This document shows positions 16,963-24,688 of a DNA stretch of 53,011 nt, piece by piece; the stretch's first letter is position 1; every line of letters begins with the position of its first letter. This stretch comes from Vibrio halioticoli NBRC 102217 (lineage in GTDB: Bacteria > Pseudomonadota > Gammaproteobacteria > Enterobacterales > Vibrionaceae). The stretch is from positions 1 through 53,011 of the forward strand of contig NZ_BAUJ01000033.1 of NCBI RefSeq assembly GCF_000496695.1, written 5' to 3'. The notes below the pieces were generated by a model. It saw only the letters and a list, made by a program, of their open reading frames with translations. It had not been told where the DNA came from and made no database searches. Both the position numbers and the translations under genes were made by a program.

Positions 16963-17439
16963 TTATTCAGCGCCGCCAAAGTCCATTTGACGCCATGCTT
17001 CAAAAGCAATAATGGCAACCGCATTGGATAAGTTGAGTGAACGGCTATCTGCCATCATAGGAATGCGAATGCGCTGTTCCATCGGCATAGACTCAATTAA
17101 CTCAGCAGGAAGTCCGCGAGTTTCTGGTCCAAATAACAGTACATCACCTGCTTGATACTGAGGGTCGATATGATGACCTATGGTTTTAGTCGTACAGGCA
17201 AAAATTCGGTAATCCCCATCTCTTTCATTTAAAAAATCGATAAAAGCTTGATAGTTCTTGTGGCGAGTAACGCGTGCAAGATCGTGGTAATCAAGGCCAG
17301 CACGTCTTACTTTCTTCTCTTCTAAATCAAAACCTAAAGGTTCAATTAGGTGCAAGTTGGCACCACAATTGGCACTCAGTCGAATGATGTTACCTGTGTT
17401 AGGCGCAATTTCTGGTTCGTATAAAGCGATATCAAACAT
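16963..17439 (-). CDS. trmL: tRNA (cytidine/uridine-34-2'-O)-methyltransferase TrmL
   Basis: A 158-residue SPOUT-class methyltransferase that methylates the wobble ribose of tRNA-Leu isoacceptors. The SPOUT knot motifs are visible: [24 protein letters not shown] near the N-terminus, [11 protein letters not shown] in the middle (~100-110), and [27 protein letters not shown] at the C-terminus, which forms the SAM-binding knot. Length equals E. coli TrmL (157). In E. coli it lies after cysE; here it lies convergent with fxsA, with only 21 bases between stops. Confidence 0.95.
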   Translation of the reverse strand: MFDIALYEPEIAPNTGNIIRLSANCGANLHLIEPLGFDLEEKKVRRAGLDYHDLARVTRHKNYQAFIDFLNERDGDYRIFACTTKTIGHHIDPQYQAGDVLLFGPETRGLPAELIESMPMEQRIRIPMMADSRSLNLSNAVAIIAFEAWRQMDFGGAE

Positions 17440-17532
17440 AAGTGGTCACGTAGTTAAAATATATTGGGGCAGTATATACCCAAATCGGCTTTGGGTGCAC
17501 CGCCTCCAATCGTCACTTATTTTGTTGCGCTG

Positions 17533-18903
17533 TTATGTTTGAATAGGTAGGTGTACCGTCATTTTGAGTCCACCTAAGGTTGAGCCTTTGCTAGCTTCAA
17601 TCATACCGTTGTGTTGTAAAATAGCATTTTCAGTGATTGCTAAGCCTAAGCCCGTGCCACCGCTGTCTCTATCTCGCGCGGTAGAAACGCGATAGAAAGG
17701 ACGGAATATGCTTTCTAGCTCATCGTTTGGTACACCGGGGCCGTCATCTTCAACGATAAAGGTCACTTGGTCAGCGGTCACTGAAAACAATACGCTCACT
17801 TGTGAGTGACCATAACGAATCGCGTTACGTACTATGTTTTCAAAGGCGCTGGTTAATAGCTTTTTATTGCCAACTAAAAATACTTCCGGCACTGCTTCAA
17901 AGGTCAGGTTAATTTGGTTTTGTTCTGCCTCAAATTGCGCATCAGATAAAATATCATCCCACAGTGAGGGCGCATCAATGCGAATACGGTTGTGGTGACT
18001 GTCAATTTGCATGCGGGATAAGTCCAAAAGATCTTTGATCATTTGTTCTAATCTTTCGGCTTCTGTTTCAATACGCTCCAGCTCTTTTGATGTGCCTTGT
18101 TTTCGGGTGGCTAGCGCATTCGCCATTCGCAGACGAGTTAATGGTGAGCGCAGTTCATGTGAGATATCCGAAAGTAACTTTTGTTGACCAGAAACCATTT
18201 GGTTGATGGATAGCACCATCTGATTAAAGCTGGCCCCAGTTTGTTTAAATTCGTTAGTTCCTTGCTCAAGGCTAGGGTCAACTTCAAATTCACCATGTGT
18301 CACGCGTTTGGCGGCATGTTCTAGTCGGCGAGCAGGTCGGCTTAAACTCCATGCGCTGAGCAGCAGTAACGGAGTACTGATGATCATAATAAATAGCATT
18401 AATTTAAACGGTGCATCTAACAGCAGATATAAGAGGGGAGGCGATCGTTTAGCGGTAAAGCCGGCGTAGATTCGATAATTTTCACCATTTACAAAAATAG
18501 GGAAAGGCCCTGCCACCATATAGCGTCCATATAACTTTTGACTGGGTTCTTGGGTATTACTGTATTCTGCCGCCATCGCTTGCAGAGCTTGGCGTTTAGC
18601 ACCGTGTTCTCTGCTGATTAAACTCCCCTCAGAATTGACCAGATACAAACGAAAATCTTTGCTACCAAAGCGGCGACGTTCTAGTGTTTTCAGGGCGCGG
18701 GAAGGGCTAGAGCTGTGGTTTAATTCCAACTCTACAGTATTGACCAGATGAGTGATTTTATGCAGCGCAGAGCTATTGATGGAGTGCGATTTACGTGGGT
18801 CAAGTTTTTGTAAGCCAAGTACTGCTAGTAGCACCATTAAAATGGTGAACCAAAAAATGGCAAAGATGCGCCCATAAAAGCTGTTGAATTTAGGCAACTT
18901 CAT
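17533..18903 (-). CDS. cpxA: Envelope stress sensor histidine kinase CpxA
   Basis: A 456-residue inner-membrane kinase. TM1 is ~10-30, followed by a periplasmic sensor domain (~31-165), TM2 (~166-188), HAMP (~188-240), HisKA with phospho-acceptor H249 (SDISHELRSPLTRLRM), and HATPase with N-box NIVRNAIRYG and G-boxes DDGPGVP and GGTGLGLAI. Length matches E. coli CpxA (457; H248). It overlaps cpxR by four bases (ATGA), so the two are coupled. CpxA senses misfolded envelope proteins and is held off by CpxP, a relative of which is encoded divergently. Confidence 0.96.
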   Translation of the reverse strand: MKLPKFNSFYGRIFAIFWFTILMVLLAVLGLQKLDPRKSHSINSSALHKITHLVNTVELELNHSSSPSRALKTLERRRFGSKDFRLYLVNSEGSLISREHGAKRQALQAMAAEYSNTQEPSQKLYGRYMVAGPFPIFVNGENYRIYAGFTAKRSPPLLYLLLDAPFKLMLFIMIISTPLLLLSAWSLSRPARRLEHAAKRVTHGEFEVDPSLEQGTNEFKQTGASFNQMVLSINQMVSGQQKLLSDISHELRSPLTRLRMANALATRKQGTSKELERIETEAERLEQMIKDLLDLSRMQIDSHHNRIRIDAPSLWDDILSDAQFEAEQNQINLTFEAVPEVFLVGNKKLLTSAFENIVRNAIRYGHSQVSVLFSVTADQVTFIVEDDGPGVPNDELESIFRPFYRVSTARDRDSGGTGLGLAITENAILQHNGMIEASKGSTLGGLKMTVHLPIQT

Positions 18904-19586
18904 TTGCTGGTCTCGACAAACAGATAGCCTTTGCCACGCAGTGTTTTGATGCGCGGTTTACCATCTTCTCTTTCAGGCAGCTTTTTACGTAAATTAGAGA
19001 CGTGCATATCCACCGCTCTATCAAATGCGGCAAGGCGTTTACCGAGTACTTCGACACTGATGCTCTCTTTGGTGAGAACGGTTCCAGGGTGACGTAAGAA
19101 CAGCTCTAATAATGCAAATTCTGTGCTAGTGAGATCAAGTAACTTATCTTGGCAGTAAGCTTCTTGAGCACCGATATTCAGCTCAATATCGTTGGTGTTG
19201 TCATCGTCTGTTTGCGCGGATGTAGTGCCTTGAGTGCGGCGTAAAATCGCTCTGATGCGAGCCAATAATTCTCGGTCACTAAATGGTTTCGGTAAAAAGT
19301 CATCAGCGCCAAGTTCTAAACCTATCACTCGATCGACTTCTTCCCCTTTGGCGGTCAGAAATAAAACTGGTGTCTGCCATTTTTCACGCAGGTGTTTGAG
19401 CATTTCCATGCCACTCATTTTAGGCATCATGATATCAAGCAGTATGAGATCAATACTGTCATTGATAGCCGCTAGTCCTTCTAAGCCGTTGTTGGCTTGG
19501 GAAACCGTAAACCCTTCATAGGTCAATATATCTTCCAACAGAGCGGTTAGTTCGGTGTCGTCATCGACTAGTAAAATGTGTGGCAT
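18900..19586 (-). CDS. cpxR: Envelope stress response regulator CpxR
   Basis: A 228-residue OmpR-family regulator starting MPHILLVDDD at the ATG at 19586. The open frame extends upstream to 19685, but the extra 33 residues are not receiver-like and overlap the promoter region. The receiver has the acidic cluster D8-D10, phospho-acceptor D51 (LILLDIMMP) and a conserved Lys (LPKPFSDREL). The winged-helix DNA-binding domain covers ~130-228 (LTSTEFALLELFLRHPG, then VDMHVSNLRKKL, RGKGYLFV). A linker of about 15 Asp/Asn/Thr-rich residues lies between. A perfect CpxR box lies 75 bases upstream. Confidence 0.96.
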   Translation of the reverse strand: MPHILLVDDDTELTALLEDILTYEGFTVSQANNGLEGLAAINDSIDLILLDIMMPKMSGMEMLKHLREKWQTPVLFLTAKGEEVDRVIGLELGADDFLPKPFSDRELLARIRAILRRTQGTTSAQTDDDNTNDIELNIGAQEAYCQDKLLDLTSTEFALLELFLRHPGTVLTKESISVEVLGKRLAAFDRAVDMHVSNLRKKLPEREDGKPRIKTLRGKGYLFVETSK

Positions 19587-19661
19587 AAAATTCAATCTCA
19601 CTGTGCTGGATATCTGTTGATGCATAGATTGTACGAGCATTGTAAAGGAGGGTGGAAGTGA

Positions 19662-19676
19662 TTTACTTATCTTTAC
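19662..19676. promoter_or_regulatory. CpxR box between cpxR and cpxP
   Basis: TTTAC-TTATC-TTTAC is the exact reverse complement of the consensus GTAAA-N5-GTAAA. It sits in the 182-base divergent region, about 93 bases before the cpxP-like start and 76 before cpxR, positioned to autoregulate both. Extra half-sites (TGTAAAG near 19641, CTTTACA near 19691) flank it. Confidence 0.85.
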
Positions 19677-19768
19677 GTTTTGCATACCGCACTTTACAAA
19701 CAGACTATTATTCTAAAGTCATCTACTAAAAACAGTAGTGAATAATTTTAATTATCGAGGTAGATCTC

Positions 19769-20281
19769 ATGACAATGAATAAAAAATGGTTAGCGGTAGC
19801 AATGATGGTTCCTTTGGCATTTGCGAGCACTGCTGTACTGGCTAACGGTAAAAAAGGTGGCGATAAAGGCGCTAAAGAGTGTAGCGGTCAAATGCACGGT
19901 AAAAACATGTTTCGTGGACTTGATTTAACCGATGCACAAAAAACAGAGCTAAAAACCATTCGTGATGAAGTGCGTGCCTCGAAACAAGCCCAAGGTGAGA
20001 GCAAGCATGAGCAAATGAAAGCGATGAAAGACCAAGAGCAACAATTGGTTCTTGCCGCTGATTTTGACGAAGCAAAAGCCAAAGAGCTAGCGTCTTCAAT
20101 GGTGGCTGAGCGTACGGCAATGAAAGTAGAAAAAATGCGCACTACGCACCGCATGATGAGTGTTCTTACTGCTGAGCAAAAGCAACAGCTAGTAGAGAAG
20201 AGAGCAGAAAAAGCACAAAAATGTGAACAAAAAATGCAAAAGAGAATGGAAAAGAAAATGGCTAACAAAGACAGCCAATAA
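19769..20281 (+). CDS. cpxP: CpxP/Spy family periplasmic stress protein
   Basis: A 170-residue exported protein. The signal peptide is ~1-25 (VAMMVPLAFASTAVLANG). The mature part is almost all charged helix with the two LTxxQ family motifs: LTDAQKTEL (~52-60) and LTAEQKQQL (~132-140). The C-terminus is a Lys/Glu/Met-rich helix (KMQKRMEKKM). CpxP restrains CpxA and delivers misfolded proteins to DegP; Spy is a chaperone. Context, divergent from cpxRA with a CpxR box between, favours CpxP. It ends before a bidirectional terminator. Confidence 0.9.
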   Translation: MTMNKKWLAVAMMVPLAFASTAVLANGKKGGDKGAKECSGQMHGKNMFRGLDLTDAQKTELKTIRDEVRASKQAQGESKHEQMKAMKDQEQQLVLAADFDEAKAKELASSMVAERTAMKVEKMRTTHRMMSVLTAEQKQQLVEKRAEKAQKCEQKMQKRMEKKMANKDSQ

Positions 20282-20334
20282 GCGAATGATGAGATAGCCT
20301 AGATTATCTTAAGCACATAGATTTTCTGAGTATA

Positions 20335-20363
20335 AAAACGCAGCCGTTATTGGCTGCGTTTTT
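20335..20363. terminator. Bidirectional terminator between cpxP and a DUF5363 gene
   Basis: AAAACGCAGCC, loop GTTATT, GGCTGCGTTTT is flanked by A and T runs. It serves cpxP rightward. The leftward small gene ends inside it, because its stop codon (20347-20349) lies in the loop. Confidence 0.85.
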
Positions 20364-20499
20364 TGTTGTTATTTTCGGCTTTATTTGTTGTAGGATCTTG
20401 ACGATAAGGTACACAGCTACGCTTATGTTCAGGGGTGAGACCTAGGTTTTCACACCATGCATCGTATTGTTTTATTAGATTAAGTAACCACTTCTTCAT
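20347..20499 (-). CDS. DUF5363 family small protein
   Basis: A 50-residue protein starting at the ATG at 20499. It begins MKKWLLNLIKQYDAWCENLG and continues with LTPEHKRSCVPY, then a polar Asn/Lys tail. The pattern of a short amphipathic helix followed by an LTPExKRSCVP motif is that of the DUF5363 family found in Vibrio and other gammaproteobacteria; function unknown. The two cysteines (residues 16 and 30 in my count) are family features. GGTAGA lies a few bases before the start. The last codons and stop lie within the cpxP terminator hairpin. It is divergent from fieF, sharing a 90-base promoter region. Confidence 0.75.
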   Translation of the reverse strand: MKKWLLNLIKQYDAWCENLGLTPEHKRSCVPYRQDPTTNKAENNNKKRSQ

Positions 20500-20589
20500 A
20501 TTTTCTACCTCTGACTTATCCACTCTCTGGGATTACATCGATGTTATATTTCGGTGTATACTTTGCATAAATTTACTGCAATAAAGATT

Positions 20590-21486
20590 ATGAACTCAAG
20601 ATATAAAAAATTAGTGACTATTGCTGCGTGGTCAGCCACATTGGTTGCAACTTTATTATTAATAGTAAAGATAGCAATTTGGTGGGTAACAGGCTCTGTG
20701 AGTTTATTGGCTTCAGTGGTGGATTCGTTACTTGATATCGCCGCTTCTTCAATCAATTTAGTGGTATTAAAGTATGCCCTGCAACCTGCCGATGATGAGC
20801 ATACATTTGGCCATGGTAAGGCTGAGTCGTTAGCCGCGCTAGCGCAATCTATGTTTATATCAGGTTCAGCATTTTTCTTGATTTTGAGTGGTTTTGAACG
20901 TTTTTTCCGTCCAGAAGCACTCAATCAACCTGAGTTAGGCATTTATGTTAGTTTGTTTGCCATGCTCATAACCTTTGGTCTGGTTACTTTTCAAAAGTAC
21001 GTAGTGCGTCAAACAGGTAGCCAAGCCATCGCAGCAGACTCTCTGCATTATCAAACTGACCTTTATATGAATGGCGCAATTTTAGTGGCATTGATATTGA
21101 GCATGTATGGATTTACTCAAGCGGATGCTATTTTTGCAATAGGTATTGGTGTATTCATCTTAATAAGTGCTTTTAAAATGATCGTCGAGGCAGTGCAGTC
21201 ATTGTTGGACCGCCAGTTGCCAGATTCAGAGCTACTTGAGATTACAGAAATCGCCAGTTCAGTTGATAGAGTTTATGGTATCCATGACCTAAGAACACGT
21301 CAGTCCGGACCTACTCGTTTTATACAGTTACATCTAGAACTTGATGATCAGCTTCCTTTAATAGATGCTCATAACATTGCTGATGAAGTAGAAGATAAAC
21401 TAAGACAGCATTTTGAAGGTTGTGATGTACTTATTCATCAAGATCCACTTTCAGTGATTGCTAAATACGAGGCGCAGGACAAATAA
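20590..21486 (+). CDS. fieF: Cation-efflux pump FieF (ferrous iron/zinc)
   Basis: A 298-residue CDF-family antiporter starting [14 protein letters not shown] at 20590; the frame extends 12 codons further up to 20554, but this start aligns with E. coli FieF (300). Six membrane helices are followed by a cytoplasmic C-terminal domain (~205-298). The transport-site residues are at the E. coli positions: D45 and D49 ([11 protein letters not shown]), H153 and D157 (HYQTDL). The cytoplasmic zinc-bridge histidine region ([11 protein letters not shown]) is also readable. It is next to the Cpx genes as in E. coli, where fieF lies between cpxP and pfkA. It exports Fe2+ and Zn2+ using the proton gradient. 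Confidence 0.95.
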   Translation: MNSRYKKLVTIAAWSATLVATLLLIVKIAIWWVTGSVSLLASVVDSLLDIAASSINLVVLKYALQPADDEHTFGHGKAESLAALAQSMFISGSAFFLILSGFERFFRPEALNQPELGIYVSLFAMLITFGLVTFQKYVVRQTGSQAIAADSLHYQTDLYMNGAILVALILSMYGFTQADAIFAIGIGVFILISAFKMIVEAVQSLLDRQLPDSELLEITEIASSVDRVYGIHDLRTRQSGPTRFIQLHLELDDQLPLIDAHNIADEVEDKLRQHFEGCDVLIHQDPLSVIAKYEAQDK

Positions 21487-21548
21487 CAGGGTTAACCTGC
21501 AATGAATTGTTTATGAAATTTAGCTAAAATTAGCTATCTTGAAGGGTG

Positions 21549-21591
21549 AAAGTTAAGTTTTCGGATTCTGATTTGAATCAACCTTAACTTT
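21549..21591. promoter_or_regulatory. Nested inverted repeat upstream of pfkA
   Basis: The outer arms AAAGTTAAG (21549-21557) and CTTAACTTT (21583-21591) enclose inner arms GATTC (21564-21568) and GAATC (21575-21579). A separate 7-bp repeat, TAGCTAA-AA-TTAGCTA, lies at 21521-21536. No T-run follows, so it is not a standard terminator of fieF. It could be an operator or a structured leader or small RNA. The 261-base gap from fieF to pfkA holds no other clear feature. Confidence 0.5.
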
Positions 21592-21747
21592 GCAGGAAAC
21601 TGTAATACTCTAATTAAGAGAAAGATTTGTAGTTTTGCTCAATACAGCCAGAAGGGGGCTTGAGCGAGACTGATAGAATTCTTGCCGATGACAAGGCACT
21701 TAAAATTAAAATATAAATTAGATCTATCCCAATAATTGAGGGGCAAC

Positions 21748-22710
21748 ATGATTAAAAAAATTGGTGTACTAACAAGTGGTGGTGACGCACCAGGTATGAA
21801 TGCTGCGGTACGAGGGGTTGTGCGTACAGCGTTGTCAAAAGGTGTTGAGGTTTATGGCATCTATGATGGCTACCAAGGCTTGTATGAAAACCGCATCGAA
21901 AAATTAGATCGTTCGAGTGTATCGGATGTGATTAATAAAGGCGGTACATTCCTAGGTTCAGCTCGTTTTCCTGAGTTTAAAGACGAAGAAGTGCGTGCTA
22001 AAGCTATCGAAAACCTAAAAGAACACGGCATCGAAGCTCTAGTGGTTGTTGGTGGTGATGGTTCTTACATGGGGGCGAAGAAGCTTACTGAAATGGGCTA
22101 CCCATGTATCGGTCTGCCGGGCACTATCGATAATGATATTGCTGGTACAGACTATACCATTGGTTACTTAACGGCGCTTAATACCGTTATCGATGCCATT
22201 GACCGTTTACGTGATACCTCATCTTCTCACCAACGTATCTCTATCGTTGAAATCATGGGTCGTCACTGTGGTGACCTTACTCTAATGTCTGCTATTGCGG
22301 GTGGTTGTGAATACATCATCACTCCTGAGCGTCAATGGAGTAAAGAAGAGCTGATTGCTAACATTGAAGAAGGCATCAAAAAAGGCAAGAAGCACGCAAT
22401 CATTGCTTTGACTGAATTGATGTTTGATGCCAATGATTTGGCAAAAGATATTGAAGCGGCGACTGGACGTGAGACTCGTGCTACTGTTCTTGGTCACATC
22501 CAACGTGGTGGTCGTCCTACGGCATTTGACCGCATCTTGGCCTCTCGCATGGGTAACTACGCTGTACACCTTCTTCTAGAAGGTCATGGTGGACGTTGTG
22601 TGGGTATTCAAAAAGAAGAGTTAGTTCATCATGATATTATCGATGCAATTGAAAATATGCGTCGTCCGGTTCGTAATGATCTATACACGGTTGCGGATGA
22701 GCTTTTCTAA
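21748..22710 (+). CDS. pfkA: ATP-dependent 6-phosphofructokinase
   Basis: A 320-residue enzyme, identical in length to E. coli PfkA. It phosphorylates fructose 6-phosphate to the 1,6-bisphosphate. The start ATG at 21748 has GAGGGG upstream; an in-frame TTG at 21736 would run through that site, so it is rejected. ATP site GGDAPGMNA (~11-19), GGDGS (~102-106), catalytic PGTIDND (~124-130; D127 region), and the substrate block [12 protein letters not shown] and [13 protein letters not shown] are intact. A rho-independent terminator follows. Confidence 0.98.
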   Translation: MIKKIGVLTSGGDAPGMNAAVRGVVRTALSKGVEVYGIYDGYQGLYENRIEKLDRSSVSDVINKGGTFLGSARFPEFKDEEVRAKAIENLKEHGIEALVVVGGDGSYMGAKKLTEMGYPCIGLPGTIDNDIAGTDYTIGYLTALNTVIDAIDRLRDTSSSHQRISIVEIMGRHCGDLTLMSAIAGGCEYIITPERQWSKEELIANIEEGIKKGKKHAIIALTELMFDANDLAKDIEAATGRETRATVLGHIQRGGRPTAFDRILASRMGNYAVHLLLEGHGGRCVGIQKEELVHHDIIDAIENMRRPVRNDLYTVADELF

Positions 22711-22736
22711 GCTAACCACATAGAAATTATTTAGTG

Positions 22737-22768
22737 AAAAACGCTGCCTTTGGTAGCGTTTTTTTTGT
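22737..22768 (+). terminator. pfkA terminator
   Basis: AACGCTGCC, loop TTT, GGTAGCGTT, then eight T residues: a clear intrinsic terminator 26 bases past the pfkA stop. Confidence 0.9.
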
Positions 22769-22787
22769 TTTGTATGGTACAAAAATG

Positions 22788-22814
22788 AAAAAGGCCAGCC
22801 GAAGCTGACCTTTG
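22788..22814 (-). terminator. tpiA terminator
   Basis: Read leftward, AAAGGTCAGC, loop TTCG, GCTGGCCTTTTT. The stem has one mismatch. It lies about 50 bases past the tpiA stop and is separate from the pfkA terminator. Confidence 0.8.
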
Positions 22815-22862
22815 TACTTTTGCCAATTAAGACTGCCAAGCAAGACAGTCCATTAAGACTGA

Positions 22863-23636
22863 TTATTGCGCTTTAGCAACTGCCGCTGCTTTAGCGATAG
22901 CAGCAAAGCTTTTCGCATCTAGTGCAGCGCCGCCAACTAGAGCACCATCGATGTCTGGTTGAGCAAAGTAAGCTGCAGCATTTTCTGGTTTCACAGAGCC
23001 GCCGTATTGAATCACGATGTTTTTAGCAACATCTGCGTTCTTTTCAGCAATGTGAGCACGGATAGAAGCGTGGATGCGTTGTGCATCATCAGCTGTAGCT
23101 GCTTTACCTGTGCCGATAGCCCAGATTGGTTCATAAGCAATGATTGCACCGTTAAGTGCTTCTGCGCCTAGTAGGTTAATAACAGCGTCAATTTGACGTG
23201 CACATACAGATTCAGTTTCGCCTGCTTCGTTTTGAGCTTCAGTCTCACCGATACATAGAACAGGAGTTAAGCCATTTTCTTTTAGGAAAGCGAATTTTTT
23301 TGCTACGAACTCGTCTGACTCTTTGTGGTATTCACGACGCTCTGAGTGACCAATGATGATATGAGTTGCCCCAAACTCTTTTAGCATCGCTGGTGAAGTG
23401 TCGCCCGTGAAAGCACCTTGGTTATTAATATCTGTGTTTTGTGCACCAAGGATGATTGCACTACCTGCATCCGTTAAAGTACGTTCTGCAAGGTCAATGA
23501 ATAGCGCTGGCGGAGCCACTGCTACATCAACACCTGTTACGCCTTCAAGTTCAGCATTCAAGCCAGTTAGTAGATCTACTACCATTTCTTTGGAACCGTT
23601 TAGTTTCCAGTTTCCCATAACTACAGGATGACGCAT
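22863..23636 (-). CDS. tpiA: Triosephosphate isomerase
   Basis: A 257-residue TIM-barrel enzyme (E. coli 255) interconverting glyceraldehyde 3-phosphate and dihydroxyacetone phosphate. Catalytic residues are readable: K11 in GNWKLNGS, H97 in IIGHSERR, E169 in [11 protein letters not shown], with the phosphate-binding loop [11 protein letters not shown] near 210. The codon use is rich in GCA/GCT for Ala and ACT for Thr, as expected of a highly expressed Vibrio gene. It is convergent with pfkA, each gene having its own terminator. Confidence 0.98.
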   Translation of the reverse strand: MRHPVVMGNWKLNGSKEMVVDLLTGLNAELEGVTGVDVAVAPPALFIDLAERTLTDAGSAIILGAQNTDINNQGAFTGDTSPAMLKEFGATHIIIGHSERREYHKESDEFVAKKFAFLKENGLTPVLCIGETEAQNEAGETESVCARQIDAVINLLGAEALNGAIIAYEPIWAIGTGKAATADDAQRIHASIRAHIAEKNADVAKNIVIQYGGSVKPENAAAYFAQPDIDGALVGGAALDAKSFAAIAKAAAVAKAQ

Positions 23637-23823
23637 AAAATACTCCCTTCTAAATTAGTAAAAAATATACGCTGTGGATCAATATAACAGATAAAGGTCT
23701 ATAGATCATGGAAGCAATGATTTCTTATTAAACTCAGTTTGAAAGCCAACAGTACGAGGTGATCTCATTGGCAAAAATAAAGGGAAATTGACGGCCGTAG
23801 GTGACGTTTAGTGTATGGTTTAT

Positions 23824-23850
23824 ACCTCATCAGGATGAGGTTTTATTTCA
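23824..23850 (+). terminator. Possible attenuator hairpin ahead of the CHMI-like gene
   Basis: ACCTCATC-AG-GATGAGGT followed by TTTATTT, ending 15 bases before the AAGGAAG ribosome site. The two-base gap means the real loop is larger. It resembles a short intrinsic terminator in the 5' leader. No upstream plus-strand gene needs one. Confidence 0.45.
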
Positions 23851-23864
23851 AGGAAGTGTTTGTT

Positions 23865-24215
23865 ATGCCTAATTTAGTTATGGAGTACAGTGATGCTCTA
23901 GAGGGGCGGTTGAATATTCATAGTGTGTTGCAAGATATGCATCAAATTATGATTGATAGTGAACTGTTTGAGTGTAATTCCATTCGTTCGCGCACCTTAC
24001 GAACGCATTTATGGTTGATTGGCGAGAGTGAAGACCAACATAACTTTATCCATGTCAGTATCGAACTCCTTGAAGGACGTAACAACGAACAAAAAAAAGC
24101 ATTGTCAGAGAGCATTTTTCAATTATTAGTCGACCAAGCCAGTTGGGTAGGCAGTTTGAGTGTCAATGTGCGTGAGATGGACAAAGAGTGCTTCCATAAA
24201 CAATGTAATCTTTAG
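23865..24215 (+). CDS. CHMI-like isomerase (5-carboxymethyl-2-hydroxymuconate delta-isomerase family)
   Basis: A 116-residue protein starting MPNLVMEYSD at 23865, with AAGGAAG upstream; an open frame reaches back to 23811 through the leader hairpin but would remove Pro1. The tautomerase superfamily uses the N-terminal proline exposed after Met removal as its base, and Pro is in position 2 here as expected. Family-type segments are MPNLVMEYS, and the C-terminal SVNVREMDKECFHKQ. No homoprotocatechuate pathway gene is nearby, so the true substrate is unknown. It is 9 bases before a DUF805 gene, so the two form an operon. Confidence 0.8.
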   Translation: MPNLVMEYSDALEGRLNIHSVLQDMHQIMIDSELFECNSIRSRTLRTHLWLIGESEDQHNFIHVSIELLEGRNNEQKKALSESIFQLLVDQASWVGSLSVNVREMDKECFHKQCNL

Positions 24216-24224
24216 GAATGAGCA

Positions 24225-24644
24225 ATGGACTATAAATTTTTCTTATTTTCGTTTGATGGGCGTATAGGGCGAAAGCAGTTTTGGATTTGGAATATCAGCT
24301 ATTATTTATTCCTTTCTGCTGTTGGATCTATGTTAGCCCATATATCACCGGGGATGGCGCTGTATGCGATTCCAGTTTTATCACTGATCTTATTTTATCC
24401 AGATTTAGCTGTAACGGCTAAACGTTGGCACGATCGCAATAAATCAAACCGCTTTTTATTACTGAATATACCATTGATTATTGGCCGCTTATTGGTGCCA
24501 TTTTCGGCGCAGGCCGAAACTGGTGACGGGGTTTCTCGAATCTTGTCGTTGATTGCTCTGATATGTGGCGTTTGGATTTTGGTGGAGTGTGGCTTGTTAA
24601 AGGGCAGTGATGGTAAGAATGATTACGGGGAAGCTTACCGGTAA
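24225..24644 (+). CDS. DUF805 inner-membrane protein
   Basis: A 139-residue membrane protein with the DUF805 start DYKFFLFSFDGRIGRKQFWIW and family core ALYAIPVLSLILFYPDLAVTAKRWHDRNKS. Four hydrophobic segments (~20-38, 45-65, 80-96, 105-122) are followed by a short tail GSDGKNDYGEAYR, the usual DUF805 ending (here lacking the PxP variant). Function unknown. Probably co-transcribed with the CHMI-like gene; followed by a bidirectional terminator shared with glpX. Confidence 0.88.
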   Translation: MDYKFFLFSFDGRIGRKQFWIWNISYYLFLSAVGSMLAHISPGMALYAIPVLSLILFYPDLAVTAKRWHDRNKSNRFLLLNIPLIIGRLLVPFSAQAETGDGVSRILSLIALICGVWILVECGLLKGSDGKNDYGEAYR

Positions 24645-24645
24645 T

Positions 24646-24674
24646 AAAAAACGCAGCCGAGGCTGCGTTTTTTG
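24646..24674. terminator. Bidirectional terminator between DUF805 gene and glpX
   Basis: AAAAAACGCAGCC-GA-GGCTGCGTTTTTT, with A and T runs on both sides, between two convergent genes. It uses the same CGCAGCC/GGCTGCG stem as the cpxP terminator at 20335. Confidence 0.88.
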
Positions 24675-24688
24675 CGAGTAGGTGCGAG

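Noticed and set aside
19587..19685. N-terminal extension of cpxR
   Set aside because: It runs through the CpxR box; MPHILLVDDD is the normal OmpR-family start.
19888..20268. 126-residue minus-strand frame opposite cpxP
   Set aside because: It is Cys/Ser/Phe-rich low-complexity sequence, as expected from reading the complement of a Lys/Glu/Met-rich gene. cpxP has a signal peptide and LTxxQ motifs.
20544..20924. 126-residue minus-strand frame opposite the start of fieF
   Set aside because: fieF aligns end to end with E. coli FieF, including all metal-site residues, so the antisense frame is a shadow.
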